Origin: a virus
DNA: 64,000 nucleotides
Direction: 5' to 3' (one strand)
Virus record (IMG/VR): IMGVR_UViG_3300027971_000032
Span: 1-64,000 of that record
Shown here: piece by piece, positions 30,725 through 40,492 of the stretch
How the letters are laid out: each line of letters opens with the position of its first letter
Position numbering within the stretch: position 1 is the stretch's first letter
Notes under the pieces: generated by a model
Databases searched by the model: none
What the model was told of the DNA's origin: nothing
The model's input: the letters and a program-made list of their open reading frames with translations, nothing else
Program-made: the position numbers and the translations under genes

Positions 30725-31276
30725 TTAAACTCCGCCTGCATTACCAGTAATACCACCTGAAACTTCCCAATAGTCATACTGGAATGTTACAGTAAATTCT
30801 TCAATTGCATCTGTCGAATCCCATGCTAGATCAATAGCAGAGATATCCGATGGGTAAATACCATTAAAGTTGTAAGTTCTGATAGGCACACCTGTCTTCG
30901 AGAACTGTGTTACTTGTGCTTGAGCCTTGTAAAGAAGTGGGCTAGCACCACCAAACGTTCTTAAGTTGCCTTGTAACGATTGGATTTGATTTGACCACTG
31001 TTCCATAGCATTACGGATTAGGAAGTCTTCATCGTTAATTACAGTAACAGTCCAAGCATCAAATGTTCTATCGCCAGCTAATCTGATCTTACGACCAAAG
31101 TATGGTACTTCGATAGTTCCTAGAGTTGAGGCAGGAATTTGAGCTGCCTTAACTAGGAAAGGTACCTTGATGTCAGCAACGCCGTTAGCGGGGTTCTGGA
31201 TAGTCACTTGGAATAGCGACTGTCTTGCACCCCCTAGCGTTAGCTGACTTCTAATCTCATTTACATTGAAAGCCAT
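30725..31276 (-). CDS. 19: Tail tube protein (gp19-like)
   Basis: A 183-residue protein (T4 gp19 is 163). FNVNEIRSQLTLGGARQSLF at the N-terminus, VPFLVKAAQIPASTLGTIEV, and DRTFDAWTVTVINDEDF, all conserved in T4-type tube proteins. Hexamers stack to make the inner tail tube. It lies 25 bp downstream of the sheath gene, as expected for 18-19. A second, diverged tube-like gene is at 23835. Confidence 0.95.
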   Translation of the reverse strand: MAFNVNEIRSQLTLGGARQSLFQVTIQNPANGVADIKVPFLVKAAQIPASTLGTIEVPYFGRKIRLAGDRTFDAWTVTVINDEDFLIRNAMEQWSNQIQSLQGNLRTFGGASPLLYKAQAQVTQFSKTGVPIRTYNFNGIYPSDISAIDLAWDSTDAIEEFTVTFQYDYWEVSGGITGNAGGV

Positions 31277-31301
31277 GTCTTTTCTCCTTTGTCTTTATTT
31301 A

Positions 31302-33416
31302 TTAGAACTGTCCAACGATTTCGGAGAATTCGACACCTGTTCTGACCGCTACGAAGTTCAACTGGATAAAGTTGATCGACTTAGCAGGCTTAATGTAGAT
31401 GTCACCAACAAACTCATTGCGGTCAATAACTTCACCGGTGTTGTTTGATTCATCACAAACAACCTTGAAATCATAGATGCCACGACGACCTTGTACATCA
31501 CGCAAGAAAGGCTCAACAAGGTTCTTGAACTGTGCACGAGTGAACGGGTCGTTGAATTCGAATAGTGTAAACTTAGCTGCAGTTGCAATGGCCTTCTCTA
31601 GCACAATGAACAATCTACGAACGTTAATTCTGTCGAATGCTGATGGCTTGGCAAGAAGAGTCTTGTCGCCGAACAGAAGAGTGCCTTGACCTGGGAATGT
31701 TACTACAGGGTTAACACCTGACTTGTAAAGAACGTCACGTTGAGCCTTCGAAGGATTGAAAGCTAGTCTTACTGAGTTCTTAATAATGCCTCTGTTGAAA
31801 CCGGCTGGCGAGAACCATGGATCTCTTGTATCATCAGTTCTTACGCATAGACCAGCAACATCACCGTTTAGAGGTACATAACGATATACGTCATTGTACT
31901 TGTCGTATTGGTACTTGTAACCTGAGTCAAGAACAGCATACGATGTTGAAGTAAGAGCATTTCTGTATGTAACTACATCATTTTCTTCGTCGCCACCGGC
32001 ATTTAGTACTACTGATGCCTTGCTTGGAGAAATGAATGCAACGCAATCTTTTCTTGATTCGCAAACATTGTTAATAATGTAGTTGCCAAGAGTTGCATTA
32101 TTTTCACCGCCGGTTGCCTTGCCTTGTAGCACTAAAGAAATGTCAACATCTTCTGCTGAGCTGAACATATCATAACCAGCAGTTAGAACATTAACAGGTA
32201 CACTGTCTTCTGCGGCGCCGTCTGAACCAGCCACGAACGAAAGAGCTAGTGGTGTGTTATTGGCGAGTGAAGCGATGTTTAATGCTGTATTTGTATAACC
32301 AGATACTCTGTTATTGTTGTAATAAACATAACGTGAATTTTGGTTAATAACATCCTTGACGTAGTTTGTCGATCCATCAGTTGTCTTAGCGTTAGTAGCT
32401 CTCGAAAGGCCTTGGAAGACTTCTAGAACCGCGCCTGGTACGCCTGTAAACTGACCGTCTTGATCTTCTACGATAACGTGAACTTCGTCAACAGCTGCTG
32501 AGTTACCAAAGTTTGCAACATAGTCTGATGTACCTGGAGCCTTATCTACGGCGGTGGCATATTGCCAGTAACGCTTTAGGTATCCGGCGCTTGTTGAGCT
32601 CACGTTTGCTATTCCAGCACCTTCGAAGTCAACTAATGTGAACTTGGATTCTGTATTAACGGTGAACGTTGCTTGTGTACCTGTGTTCGATACTGAGCCA
32701 ACTGATGTTACCTTGACTAGCTGTGTACCAATTGTATTGTTACCTAAATCAACTAGGTCACCGACAGATAGAAGGCTACGTAATGTACCAGCACGTGATA
32801 CAGCATCAGCGATAGTACCTGAACCACTTTGACCAACTACTACAGCAAAAGTGTTTGTACCGTTGTAAGCTTGAACTGATGTGATGCTACCGTTAACGCT
32901 AATTGAACCGTTACCTGCAAGAACTGTGTTCGAGAAGAAAGCATTGCTTGTATCACACACAGAGATTTTTAACGAGTTTCCTAGTGCACCTGGATATCTT
33001 GCAATGTATCTAACGTTGGTTTCGCTACCGATATTGGTCTGTACAGTTGTGCTATCAAAGTCATCATCGTTCTTAATAATGAGGTTTGTAGCTGACGATA
33101 CTGTCGACACATTAGCGAAAGCAGTTAATACACCGTCAGCACCAGTTGCATCGGTAGTATTAGCAGTTCTTACTACATATAACTTATTTCCGTAAGCAAG
33201 GAAATTAGCTGCAGTGAAGAATGTTTCTGCATTGTGGTTGGTTGGTTTGCCGAAACGGGCAACTAGATTAGTTTCTGAGTCTACTAAAATTCTTTTGCCA
33301 ACTGGTCCCCAACGAAAAACGCCAGCTAGAGCGCCTTCTGTTGTTGATACTGCTGGGACTACAGTGGTCAAGTCAATTTCAGTGACATTTACACCTGGAC
33401 TAACTTGAAATGCCAT
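31302..33416 (-). CDS. 18: Contractile tail sheath protein (gp18-like)
   Basis: A 704-residue protein (T4 gp18 is 659). It begins FQVSPGVNVTEIDLTTVVPA, the conserved sheath start, has VFRWGPVGKRILVDSETNLV, and a C-terminal region with YDFKVVCDESNNTGEVIDRN and EFVGDIYIKPAKSINFIQLN, the family hallmark. It forms the contractile outer tail. It includes an extra Gly/Ser/Thr-rich central domain (about residues 130-290) that probably decorates the sheath surface. Confidence 0.96.
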   Translation of the reverse strand: MAFQVSPGVNVTEIDLTTVVPAVSTTEGALAGVFRWGPVGKRILVDSETNLVARFGKPTNHNAETFFTAANFLAYGNKLYVVRTANTTDATGADGVLTAFANVSTVSSATNLIIKNDDDFDSTTVQTNIGSETNVRYIARYPGALGNSLKISVCDTSNAFFSNTVLAGNGSISVNGSITSVQAYNGTNTFAVVVGQSGSGTIADAVSRAGTLRSLLSVGDLVDLGNNTIGTQLVKVTSVGSVSNTGTQATFTVNTESKFTLVDFEGAGIANVSSTSAGYLKRYWQYATAVDKAPGTSDYVANFGNSAAVDEVHVIVEDQDGQFTGVPGAVLEVFQGLSRATNAKTTDGSTNYVKDVINQNSRYVYYNNNRVSGYTNTALNIASLANNTPLALSFVAGSDGAAEDSVPVNVLTAGYDMFSSAEDVDISLVLQGKATGGENNATLGNYIINNVCESRKDCVAFISPSKASVVLNAGGDEENDVVTYRNALTSTSYAVLDSGYKYQYDKYNDVYRYVPLNGDVAGLCVRTDDTRDPWFSPAGFNRGIIKNSVRLAFNPSKAQRDVLYKSGVNPVVTFPGQGTLLFGDKTLLAKPSAFDRINVRRLFIVLEKAIATAAKFTLFEFNDPFTRAQFKNLVEPFLRDVQGRRGIYDFKVVCDESNNTGEVIDRNEFVGDIYIKPAKSINFIQLNFVAVRTGVEFSEIVGQF

Positions 33417-33469
33417 TTTGTGTCTCCTTCAAAAGGTTATTTATGACAAGAAGTATAACTGATTATTTT

Positions 33470-33477
33470 TATTTATA
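33470..33477 (-). promoter_or_regulatory. Late promoter (TATAAATA) for genes 18-19
   Basis: Exact TATAAATA in the 75-bp gap between genes 17 and 18, 54 bp upstream of the sheath ATG. A weaker CATAAATA copy is at 33438-33445, closer to the gene. Confidence 0.7.
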
Positions 33478-33491
33478 AATTTTCAAACCTA

Positions 33492-35135
33492 TTAAGTCAT
33501 CATCCACTTATTGAAAGATATTCTTGATTCATCCAAATTTTCTATCTGAACCTTACCAAAATCTCCTACTTGAATAGGTTGCTTATCGTCAATAACACCA
33601 AAAGGCAATAGTTCGTCCTCAATTCGTTGAATACTATTTTCATACAAGTTACGTCTAAAATTATTGTTTGCATAGTCTTTAAAGTACTGTTGATCTGTTA
33701 ACCATGCAAAAATAACACAACACATCACTAAGTCATCGTTACCTTCTTCTGCTTCAAACGAAGTACCATTACTTACAAATCTGTACAGCTCTTGTATAGT
33801 ATCAAAATCATTAATTATAAGTTTGTCACTTTCAATCATTGATTTTAAATTAGAGCAGCCAATCTTCTTAGTTAATTTAGTAGTTCTTACACCTGCATGA
33901 GAAGAGCCAGAGAATCCAGCTGATACTACTGCACCTTTAAGGGGTGAGGAATAACTAAAAATTAAATTATCATACTCTAAATCATGCTGAAGAATATCGG
34001 CTACCTGTTGTCCTACATCATTTATTTCTACTAAAATTAAAGCTTTATTATAATAGTTTGCTAGATTATAAACGACAGATGGATATACTAATGGATCTAT
34101 TTCCTTATTACGATATGAAGCAACATCCACATAAGGAAACTCAGTAACATCGAACACTTTAAAGGCAGAATAGTCCCCTTCACGTCCACGCGCAGTATCG
34201 ACTGCTATAGTATAAATTCTATCCTTTTCTGGGTACTTAAATATCTTTAAATGCTCGTCAGACTTTACAGGTGTCTGATAAACTAAAGTTCTAAGCTTTG
34301 CACCTGCAATTAGGGTTGATGATGAACCTAGGAACTCACACTCAAACTCCTGCCTAAATTGTTCCTCGGATGTGTTGTTAATTGTTTGTTGCTTCCAGGC
34401 TTCATCTCTTCCTGGCACTTCACTCCAATGAACGTCAATCCGCTTATAATCATTTCTTTCATTCTCACTATCAGCCCATATCTTATAGAATAAGTTAAGA
34501 CCATTAGGAGTAGACGTAATTAATACTTTTGTAGTAGCGCCAGAAGAAATGGTAGGGTATACAGAAGCAAAGAACGACTCTTGAATGTTGTTGGGTACGA
34601 AAGCAAACTCATCTAGGTAAACTAAGTTTTGTGATGTACCTCTAATGGCTGATGATGCAGTAGAACTAGCTTGTATCTTAGAGCCATTTTCTAACTCTAC
34701 ATTACCTTTGTTCCATTCTACTATACCTTGTTGCATCCATCTAGGCATGTGTTCATAAGCAAGTTGAATTCTACTTAGAATTTCCCGTGCTTGTTTTTCT
34801 TTGTGGGCAAGTATAGCTACTGAATAGTTTTCGTAAAACAGTACACGATGCAGAATAATACCTACAACTACGGTAGTTTTACCGACCTGTCTAGGCATCT
34901 TACATATTACAAATCTTTCTTTATCTGAAAGCTCTATAATATCTTTTTGATAGTCGTAAGGTTGAAAAGGTATTAAGCCTTTGTCTACGTGTACTATCTT
35001 TACGTAATTTTCAATAAAGTATACTGGATCTCTTGAACACTTTATGTATTCCTGGACGTTGTCCTTTGTCCATTCAATCTCTACATAACTACGTTTGAGG
35101 TTTCTATTACCAAGATAATACTCAGTGTTGCTCAT
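33492..35135 (-). CDS. 17: Terminase large subunit (gp17-like)
   Basis: A 547-residue packaging motor (T4 gp17 is 610). ATPase motifs: Walker A CKMPRQVGKTTVVVG, Walker B NLVYLDEFAF, coupling motif LITSTPNG. The nuclease domain has TIAVDTARGREGDYSAF and ALILVEINDVGQQVAD. It pumps and cuts concatemeric DNA at the portal. The start overlaps the small subunit gene by 14 bp. Confidence 0.97.
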   Translation of the reverse strand: MSNTEYYLGNRNLKRSYVEIEWTKDNVQEYIKCSRDPVYFIENYVKIVHVDKGLIPFQPYDYQKDIIELSDKERFVICKMPRQVGKTTVVVGIILHRVLFYENYSVAILAHKEKQAREILSRIQLAYEHMPRWMQQGIVEWNKGNVELENGSKIQASSTASSAIRGTSQNLVYLDEFAFVPNNIQESFFASVYPTISSGATTKVLITSTPNGLNLFYKIWADSENERNDYKRIDVHWSEVPGRDEAWKQQTINNTSEEQFRQEFECEFLGSSSTLIAGAKLRTLVYQTPVKSDEHLKIFKYPEKDRIYTIAVDTARGREGDYSAFKVFDVTEFPYVDVASYRNKEIDPLVYPSVVYNLANYYNKALILVEINDVGQQVADILQHDLEYDNLIFSYSSPLKGAVVSAGFSGSSHAGVRTTKLTKKIGCSNLKSMIESDKLIINDFDTIQELYRFVSNGTSFEAEEGNDDLVMCCVIFAWLTDQQYFKDYANNNFRRNLYENSIQRIEDELLPFGVIDDKQPIQVGDFGKVQIENLDESRISFNKWMMT

Positions 35136-35502
35136 TTTGATCTTTTAAAAATTTTTGAAGCTCGGCTGTGCTGCCAACAAATAGATTATTGTTGATAGTC
35201 TTTGCATTGCCAGCTTCTCCAGATAGCTCTTGCTTTCGTTTTGAAAGCTCCAAAAGATCCTTATTAACCTCTGACATAGTTTTAATAAGATTAGCTGCGA
35301 CTTCATAGCTTCTAGGATGTTGGGATTGCCCGGCAACATCTAAAATACCATCTAGAGCCTCTGCGCCCTTCTCTATAATATTAAGAAGATTGCCTCTTGC
35401 ATATTCAAAATCATCTTCGTAATCGGGCTGCTTTTTAATAACTTGTATTTCTTTTTCAAGAGGCGGGAGGCCTAATGCGTCAGAAATAGTATCAGTTTTC
35501 AT
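35122..35502 (-). CDS. 16: Terminase small subunit (gp16-like)
   Basis: A 126-residue protein (T4 gp16 is 164). It has DALGLPPLEKE near the start, FEYARGNLLNIIEKGAEALD, and a helical middle with RSYEVAANLIKTMSEVNKDL, a pattern conserved in T4-like small terminases. It recognises and holds viral DNA for gp17. Overlaps both neighbours by about 11-14 bp. Confidence 0.92.
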   Translation of the reverse strand: MKTDTISDALGLPPLEKEIQVIKKQPDYEDDFEYARGNLLNIIEKGAEALDGILDVAGQSQHPRSYEVAANLIKTMSEVNKDLLELSKRKQELSGEAGNAKTINNNLFVGSTAELQKFLKDQNEQH

Positions 35503-36307
35503 CTATGCTCTTCTTTATAATAATATAGTCCCAATCATCATCAGGTAGAATGTCACTTCTATCTACCGTTAGCGATGCATTAGTTGTTGGTTGTCCATTA
35601 GCCAACATACCTGGGTATATAGTAATACTCTCAGCAACAGTATTAGTATTAAATTTTTCGTAGAAATTAGTATTTGCAAGAGTAATAACATTAGACTTCT
35701 TGACTGGGCCAAATAGATACCCTAGCATAGTAAAGTTTATGGTCCAGGTAAGAACTCTTCTTTCTTCATAATTAGTATCATACGTGTCTGAAGATGTAAT
35801 GTTCTTTATGATAACAGGTATGTCTAATTTAAAATCTAACTCTGGAATAAGATTTAAAGTTGCGGTCCATTCAGGAGTAAAAAACGGCAGAATTTGTTCT
35901 AGAATTCTTGTGCCGTCTTCTGCATTCTTTACCATGATATTTAAAGTGAAGTCAATATCATATGGTACTGGATTGTACGCATACTTTAGATAATTGTCAT
36001 CATTAGTTTCGACTTTAGTAATTCTACTCTTATTGATTGTAGCAAGCTTTCTACTTGCAGCATAAGATAGTCCAGTCATCTCAAATGACATTACCGGTAG
36101 AATAACCGCAGCAGGTCTATTGAGGTTTGGTTCGGCATCCACTCTTGCTAGAGCTTTATCGCGAGGTGCGTAGGTGATAGGTACACGAAGTGTCTGTATG
36201 CTTGTATTGCTTGCATTTACTCTGTTAATGTAAATGTCGTTAAAAAGTGTGCCAAAGTACGTTACGTACTTTCTGAGTGTCTTATGATAAAAGGTCTGTC
36301 CGAACAT
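35492..36307 (-). CDS. 15: Tail sheath terminator/stabiliser (gp15-like)
   Basis: A 271-residue protein (T4 gp15 is 272). FGQTFYHKTLRKYVTYFGTL at the N-terminus, then LRVPITYAPRDKALARVDAE and VILPVMSFEMTGLSYAASRK, family hallmarks. It caps the sheath and joins tail to neck. Adjoins gene 14 with one base shared. Confidence 0.95.
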   Translation of the reverse strand: MFGQTFYHKTLRKYVTYFGTLFNDIYINRVNASNTSIQTLRVPITYAPRDKALARVDAEPNLNRPAAVILPVMSFEMTGLSYAASRKLATINKSRITKVETNDDNYLKYAYNPVPYDIDFTLNIMVKNAEDGTRILEQILPFFTPEWTATLNLIPELDFKLDIPVIIKNITSSDTYDTNYEERRVLTWTINFTMLGYLFGPVKKSNVITLANTNFYEKFNTNTVAESITIYPGMLANGQPTTNASLTVDRSDILPDDDWDYIIIKKSIDEN

Positions 36308-37035
36308 TATAGATTGCCTTCACTAAACGGGTCAATGTTAGTAAAGTCAATAAACTCTAAAGCTTCATTTTGTATAGTAGACGTATTATCTACTATTAGG
36401 TCACCAATATCTTCACCTTCTGTAATTAAATTAAAGCCAGACTCATCTGTTAGGAAGCCATAATCTGCACCTATTTGATACTTAATAGAGTACGCATTAA
36501 CGTCAAGTCTATAGTTGTCATATAGATTATCAACATCTAATAAACCAGTATTAAATATCTCGTTGCTATATTCAAACAGTTCACATTGTATATCGAATGT
36601 TTGTAGTGAGCCTAGTTGATAGAAAATAGCTTCGTGTTCGACAAACTTAATTTCAAATATCTTATTGTTTAAAGGGAAGAATATAAGGTCGCCTTCTCTT
36701 GGTCTAACTATGGCTTCTATACTTCCTACCTCATCATTAAATATTCTTCGAGCCATAGTAAATGTAACTCGATCTCTTATCTCTAGATTGAACTTAGATA
36801 AGAAGTCTCCTTCTCCTGCAAATCCCTCAACATTCTTAATATACATTTCAAGCATGTAAGCATTGTTAAAGGAGCTTAAAGGACTCTCACCGTAAATAGG
36901 ATCGTATGCGTCTCTTGTTCTAGGCAAATAATAAAGTTCATGACCGTAGATCTTAATAGCTTCTACAATCAAGTTTTCAATTAAAAGCTGCTCTTGGCTA
37001 CTTTTAAAATTATTAAAGTAAAAATTGGTTGCCAT
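36307..37035 (-). CDS. 14: Neck protein (gp14-like)
   Basis: A 242-residue protein (T4 gp14 is 256). LLIENLIVEAIKIYGHELYY and LPRTRDAYDPIYGESPLSSF are diagnostic, followed by MYIKNVEGFAGEGDFLSKFN. It forms part of the neck joining the filled head and tail. One base is shared with each neighbouring gene. Confidence 0.95.
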   Translation of the reverse strand: MATNFYFNNFKSSQEQLLIENLIVEAIKIYGHELYYLPRTRDAYDPIYGESPLSSFNNAYMLEMYIKNVEGFAGEGDFLSKFNLEIRDRVTFTMARRIFNDEVGSIEAIVRPREGDLIFFPLNNKIFEIKFVEHEAIFYQLGSLQTFDIQCELFEYSNEIFNTGLLDVDNLYDNYRLDVNAYSIKYQIGADYGFLTDESGFNLITEGEDIGDLIVDNTSTIQNEALEFIDFTNIDPFSEGNL

Positions 37036-37778
37036 TACCCAATCATATCCATCACTGGCAACGAGTAGCTAGAAATCATTTCTTGTTCTAACTTATCTAT
37101 TTCCTGCTTGGCATCATCTAATATTTTTTCACCATTAAACTTAACGCCACCAGGTAGTTCTAAGCCAGTAAACTTAGTTAGATTAGTACCCCATTGATAC
37201 TTAATTTTTGCTGTGCAGTATTCTTGCAGCCATCGGTCACCCCAGGCATCAGTAAACACAGCTGGGTCTACTACCATATATGCTTCAACTAAAAGGTAAG
37301 TAACGCCGGTATGGACGTTCCAATCCATATCAACATATAATCTGTTAGTATGACGGTTATATCTAATAGGCTTTTGTCCAACGATGATTTGCTGTATAAG
37401 TGCCAAATGCTGCATTGTCATATAGAAAGGTATTAAACTTACTGATGTAAGAGTATACAAATCATTAAGAGCAATCTGATATCTGATATTGAATAAGTCT
37501 TGATGGCCAACTACCGGATCACCAATAGGAAATATTCTTACTGCTCCTATAATGTTTTCCGGCAGGGTAATATACTTGTTAACCTTATCTTGTTCGGTAA
37601 TAAGGTGCTTATAGTAAATTTTTTCCGATCCATCAAAATGATAATCATAATAATACTTAAGGGATTCGTCTACTCGATCATCAATCTGATCATCATCTAC
37701 GTTAATCTCAAGGACTGGCTTACCTAACTTTCTAAGGCAGTATTCTTTAAATTCATTTCTTGAAGTTGGGATAGCCAT
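37035..37778 (-). CDS. 13: Neck protein (gp13-like)
   Basis: A 247-residue protein (T4 gp13 is 309). SRNEFKEYCLRKLGKPVLEI at the N-terminus, INVDDDQIDDRVDESLKYYY and LPENIIGAVRIFPIGD, typical of the family. It binds the portal and starts neck assembly with gp14. It is the first core gene downstream of the fibre region in transcription order. Confidence 0.95.
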   Translation of the reverse strand: MAIPTSRNEFKEYCLRKLGKPVLEINVDDDQIDDRVDESLKYYYDYHFDGSEKIYYKHLITEQDKVNKYITLPENIIGAVRIFPIGDPVVGHQDLFNIRYQIALNDLYTLTSVSLIPFYMTMQHLALIQQIIVGQKPIRYNRHTNRLYVDMDWNVHTGVTYLLVEAYMVVDPAVFTDAWGDRWLQEYCTAKIKYQWGTNLTKFTGLELPGGVKFNGEKILDDAKQEIDKLEQEMISSYSLPVMDMIG

Positions 37779-37788
37779 GTTTATTCCT

Positions 37789-38178
37789 TTAGTTTAACTC
37801 TTGAGGCCATGTAATGGTATACGGGTAATCTGGTTGCTTTGAGATGTCTGCTAATGCTTGTGCATAATTATCTAGGTCATCTAAGTTGTCCGTGGTAGGA
37901 ATATCCAATCTTACTTCTCTGCTGTGTCTCTCATAACGCCAGCTTAACAGTGAGAAAAGATAAGCTCTTCTCTGATATGCAATTCTTTTTAGGTCAGTTA
38001 ACCTTAGCTGTATATCTTCTTCTGTAAGATCTTCTAGAGTGGCCCACTCAATTCTTTCATTCTGTACTATAGGCTCATCCAATAATATAACCTTTTTAGT
38101 TGTAAGATCGATATTATCAGGATCAGGAAATAGCTCCAGATCTGGATTTTGTTCTATGAGAGTGTCTAGTTTTGTCAT
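37789..38178 (-). CDS. Tail fibre assembly/chaperone-like protein
   Basis: A 129-residue protein. The C-terminal DLDNYAQALADISKQPDYPY then TITWPQEL matches the widespread phage tail-assembly chaperone pattern (LxxYxQALxDxxxQPxxPxxxxWP). LKRIAYQRRAYLFSLLSWRY suggests a helical hairpin. It probably helps fold or attach a neighbouring fibre. It lies between gene 13 and two fibre-like genes. Confidence 0.72.
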   Translation of the reverse strand: MTKLDTLIEQNPDLELFPDPDNIDLTTKKVILLDEPIVQNERIEWATLEDLTEEDIQLRLTDLKRIAYQRRAYLFSLLSWRYERHSREVRLDIPTTDNLDDLDNYAQALADISKQPDYPYTITWPQELN

Positions 38179-38189
38179 AATAGTATTTA

Positions 38190-39311
38190 TTAAGGGTAGT
38201 TAAAAGTAGAAATTCTACTATCTAGAGTTCCATCTAATGAATAAGAAAAGGTAATATAGTTGCTGGGTACATACCCCCAAGTACTATCTGTTGAAGGGTA
38301 GTTGCCATATTGGGGTAATACAGTATAAGCTGCTAGTCCCCCAGAAGGATATTTTAGTGTAATTGCACCGGAAGCTGAACTAGGGGATGCAGGCATTATA
38401 CTAGTACTTCCTGCATAATTATACCCACTATAAAAATCTAAACCATAAAGTTGTTTGTTAGATACTGAAGTAGCAAACGCACTAACAGATGAAGATGAAC
38501 CTAATAATGTCCATGCACTATTTGTATTTGCTGTACCTACCGAACCCCAATTGGGGCTAATTGATGAAGTACTATAATAATCAAAAAATTTAATGTAAAT
38601 TGTAGCTATATTAGAGGTTTTACCACTTTTATATGCCCACCCTCTAGCCATATAGTATGACGGTTCATTAAAAAACATAACATATACTAAATTGCCTATG
38701 GATAAATTTCCTGGACGTAAATCCCAATATACACCCGTTCCGTTTGAATATAAAACTTGGCCGGCTGTTCCACTAGATCCGTTTGCAAAGATGTTTTGTG
38801 TTGCTATTCGAGTACTAAAAGAGGTTCCAAAAACGCTATTAAATCGAAGATAACTAGAACTTAACGATGTATTTTCATTTCCGCGTCCGGCACTGTAAGT
38901 ACTGGGGATAATAGAGGGTAAAAAATCTCCATAAAATAATGTATTAGATGAACTGTTTCCTATTGAAAAAGAATTAGAATAGGTATTAACTAAACCTAGA
39001 CTGATACTGTCGGATAAAAGAATAACATTGCCAGATGTTAAAGATGTAGAATTTACGGTAGTGTTAGTAACCCCGCTATACTCAAGAGTAGATGTATTTA
39101 CTCTTGTGTTGCTCCCAACAGACATAGAGGTATTGTTTATAACTAGATCTGCCCCTAAACTAATAGAAAAATTATTAATAGTAGTGTTTGTTGCAGTATT
39201 ACCTATACTAATAGATATAGAATTTATAGAGGTATTAGATACTGCGTCTGTTAAGATAGCTGCAGAAGCTGGATTTGATAAAACACTAGATACTGATCTA
39301 CTTTTTGTCAT
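38190..39311 (-). CDS. Fibre-like virion protein with N-rich beta-repeats (paralogue A)
   Basis: A 373-residue protein rich in Asn, Ser and Thr. Residues 1-120 are a run of short repeats of the form SISxGNxxTNTTINN, which probably fold as stacked beta-strands in a trimeric fibre. GSSGTAGQVLYSNGTGVYWD marks a junction common in marine T4-like fibre proteins. The last 180 residues form a globular tip-like domain, with WAYKSGKTSNIATIYIKFFD and YGLDFYSGYNYAGSTSIMPA, shared with the next gene. It likely binds the host or a virion partner. Confidence 0.75.
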   Translation of the reverse strand: MTKSRSVSSVLSNPASAAILTDAVSNTSINSISISIGNTATNTTINNFSISLGADLVINNTSMSVGSNTRVNTSTLEYSGVTNTTVNSTSLTSGNVILLSDSISLGLVNTYSNSFSIGNSSSNTLFYGDFLPSIIPSTYSAGRGNENTSLSSSYLRFNSVFGTSFSTRIATQNIFANGSSGTAGQVLYSNGTGVYWDLRPGNLSIGNLVYVMFFNEPSYYMARGWAYKSGKTSNIATIYIKFFDYYSTSSISPNWGSVGTANTNSAWTLLGSSSSVSAFATSVSNKQLYGLDFYSGYNYAGSTSIMPASPSSASGAITLKYPSGGLAAYTVLPQYGNYPSTDSTWGYVPSNYITFSYSLDGTLDSRISTFNYP

Positions 39312-39319
39312 AATTTAGT

Positions 39320-40489
39320 TTAGGGGTAATTAAAAGTAGCAATCTTAGAGTCTTGAGTACCATCTAATACATAAGTAGTAGTAATATAGTTGTTAGGTGT
39401 ATATCCCCAGGTAAAATCAGTCGATGGAGTATTAAAGCCTGCTACTGAGCTTGAATGGCTGGAGAGCCCTCCTGACGAATACTTTAGTGTGGTGGCTCCT
39501 GTTGGTCCAGTAACACTGGCAGGCATTATAGACTCACTGCCTGCATAATTATACCCGCTATAAAACTCTAAACCGTATAGTTGTTGACTATTAACGTTAC
39601 CCGACAACATAGAATAACTCGAGCTCGAACCTGAAGAAGACCAACTACTTATAGGAGCAGAAGCAACTGTTGTAAATGACGGATTAATAGAAGAAGTAGT
39701 ATAGAAATCATAAAGTCTAAAGTACATAGTACTAGAAGAGGGGTTCGTTGCTTTATTGTTTTTATATACCCAGCCTCGTGCTAAGTAGTACGTTGATGCA
39801 GAACTTTTAAACCACATCATATATACTAGATTTCCTATAGCCAGTGTACTTCCTCCACCACCACTACTTACTGTACTCCAGTAAATACCTGTACCATTTG
39901 ATGTAAGTATTTGTCCTGAAGATCCATTAGAGTTGTTTGCATAGATCGCACCTGGAATAATATGCGTAGTATTTGCTCTAAGTGTACCAGCGATAACTAG
40001 ACTTGTTGAATTAATAAAAGATGAGGTACCGAAGTAGTTGACTCCCGCAGTAGTACTGTTTGCATATGCAAAACTAGAAGGAATTCCTACAAAAACTGTA
40101 GTGCTGTTTACTAATACAGTATTACCTACGAATATGGCACTAGAATTTATCTGAGTATTAACAGTAGTATTGCCTATTGAAATATTTGCAACACTAATAG
40201 AAGTATTTACTGTACTATTTCCTATTACTAAAGCAGAAGCATTAATTACACTATTCGACGTACTATTTCTAATAGCAATACTTGTTGCGTTAATTACTGA
40301 ATTAACGATAGTATTACCTACAACAAACGATGATGTATTAATCGTAGTATTAGCGGTAGAGTTGCTAATAGAAATAGAAGTGGCGTTAATAAAGGTATTA
40401 ACAGTAGCACTGCCATATGCAAGATTACTAGCACCCGCTGTTAAAGTTGTTAAGCCTGAAAACGTTGAAAGTGTTCTACTTCTGGTCAT
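39320..40489 (-). CDS. Fibre-like virion protein with N-rich beta-repeats (paralogue B)
   Basis: A 389-residue paralogue of the neighbouring gene. The repeats (e.g. INATSIAIRNSTSNSVINAS) occupy residues 25-135, followed by SSGQILTSNGTGIYWSTVSS and a tip domain with WVYKNNKATNPSSSTMYFRL and YGLEFYSGYNYAGSESIMPA. The tips of A and B are similar in frame and differ mostly in loops, consistent with duplication then receptor-driven divergence. Confidence 0.75.
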   Translation of the reverse strand: MTRSRTLSTFSGLTTLTAGASNLAYGSATVNTFINATSISISNSTANTTINTSSFVVGNTIVNSVINATSIAIRNSTSNSVINASALVIGNSTVNTSISVANISIGNTTVNTQINSSAIFVGNTVLVNSTTVFVGIPSSFAYANSTTAGVNYFGTSSFINSTSLVIAGTLRANTTHIIPGAIYANNSNGSSGQILTSNGTGIYWSTVSSGGGGSTLAIGNLVYMMWFKSSASTYYLARGWVYKNNKATNPSSSTMYFRLYDFYTTSSINPSFTTVASAPISSWSSSGSSSSYSMLSGNVNSQQLYGLEFYSGYNYAGSESIMPASVTGPTGATTLKYSSGGLSSHSSSVAGFNTPSTDFTWGYTPNNYITTTYVLDGTQDSKIATFNYP

Positions 40490-40492
40490 GGA

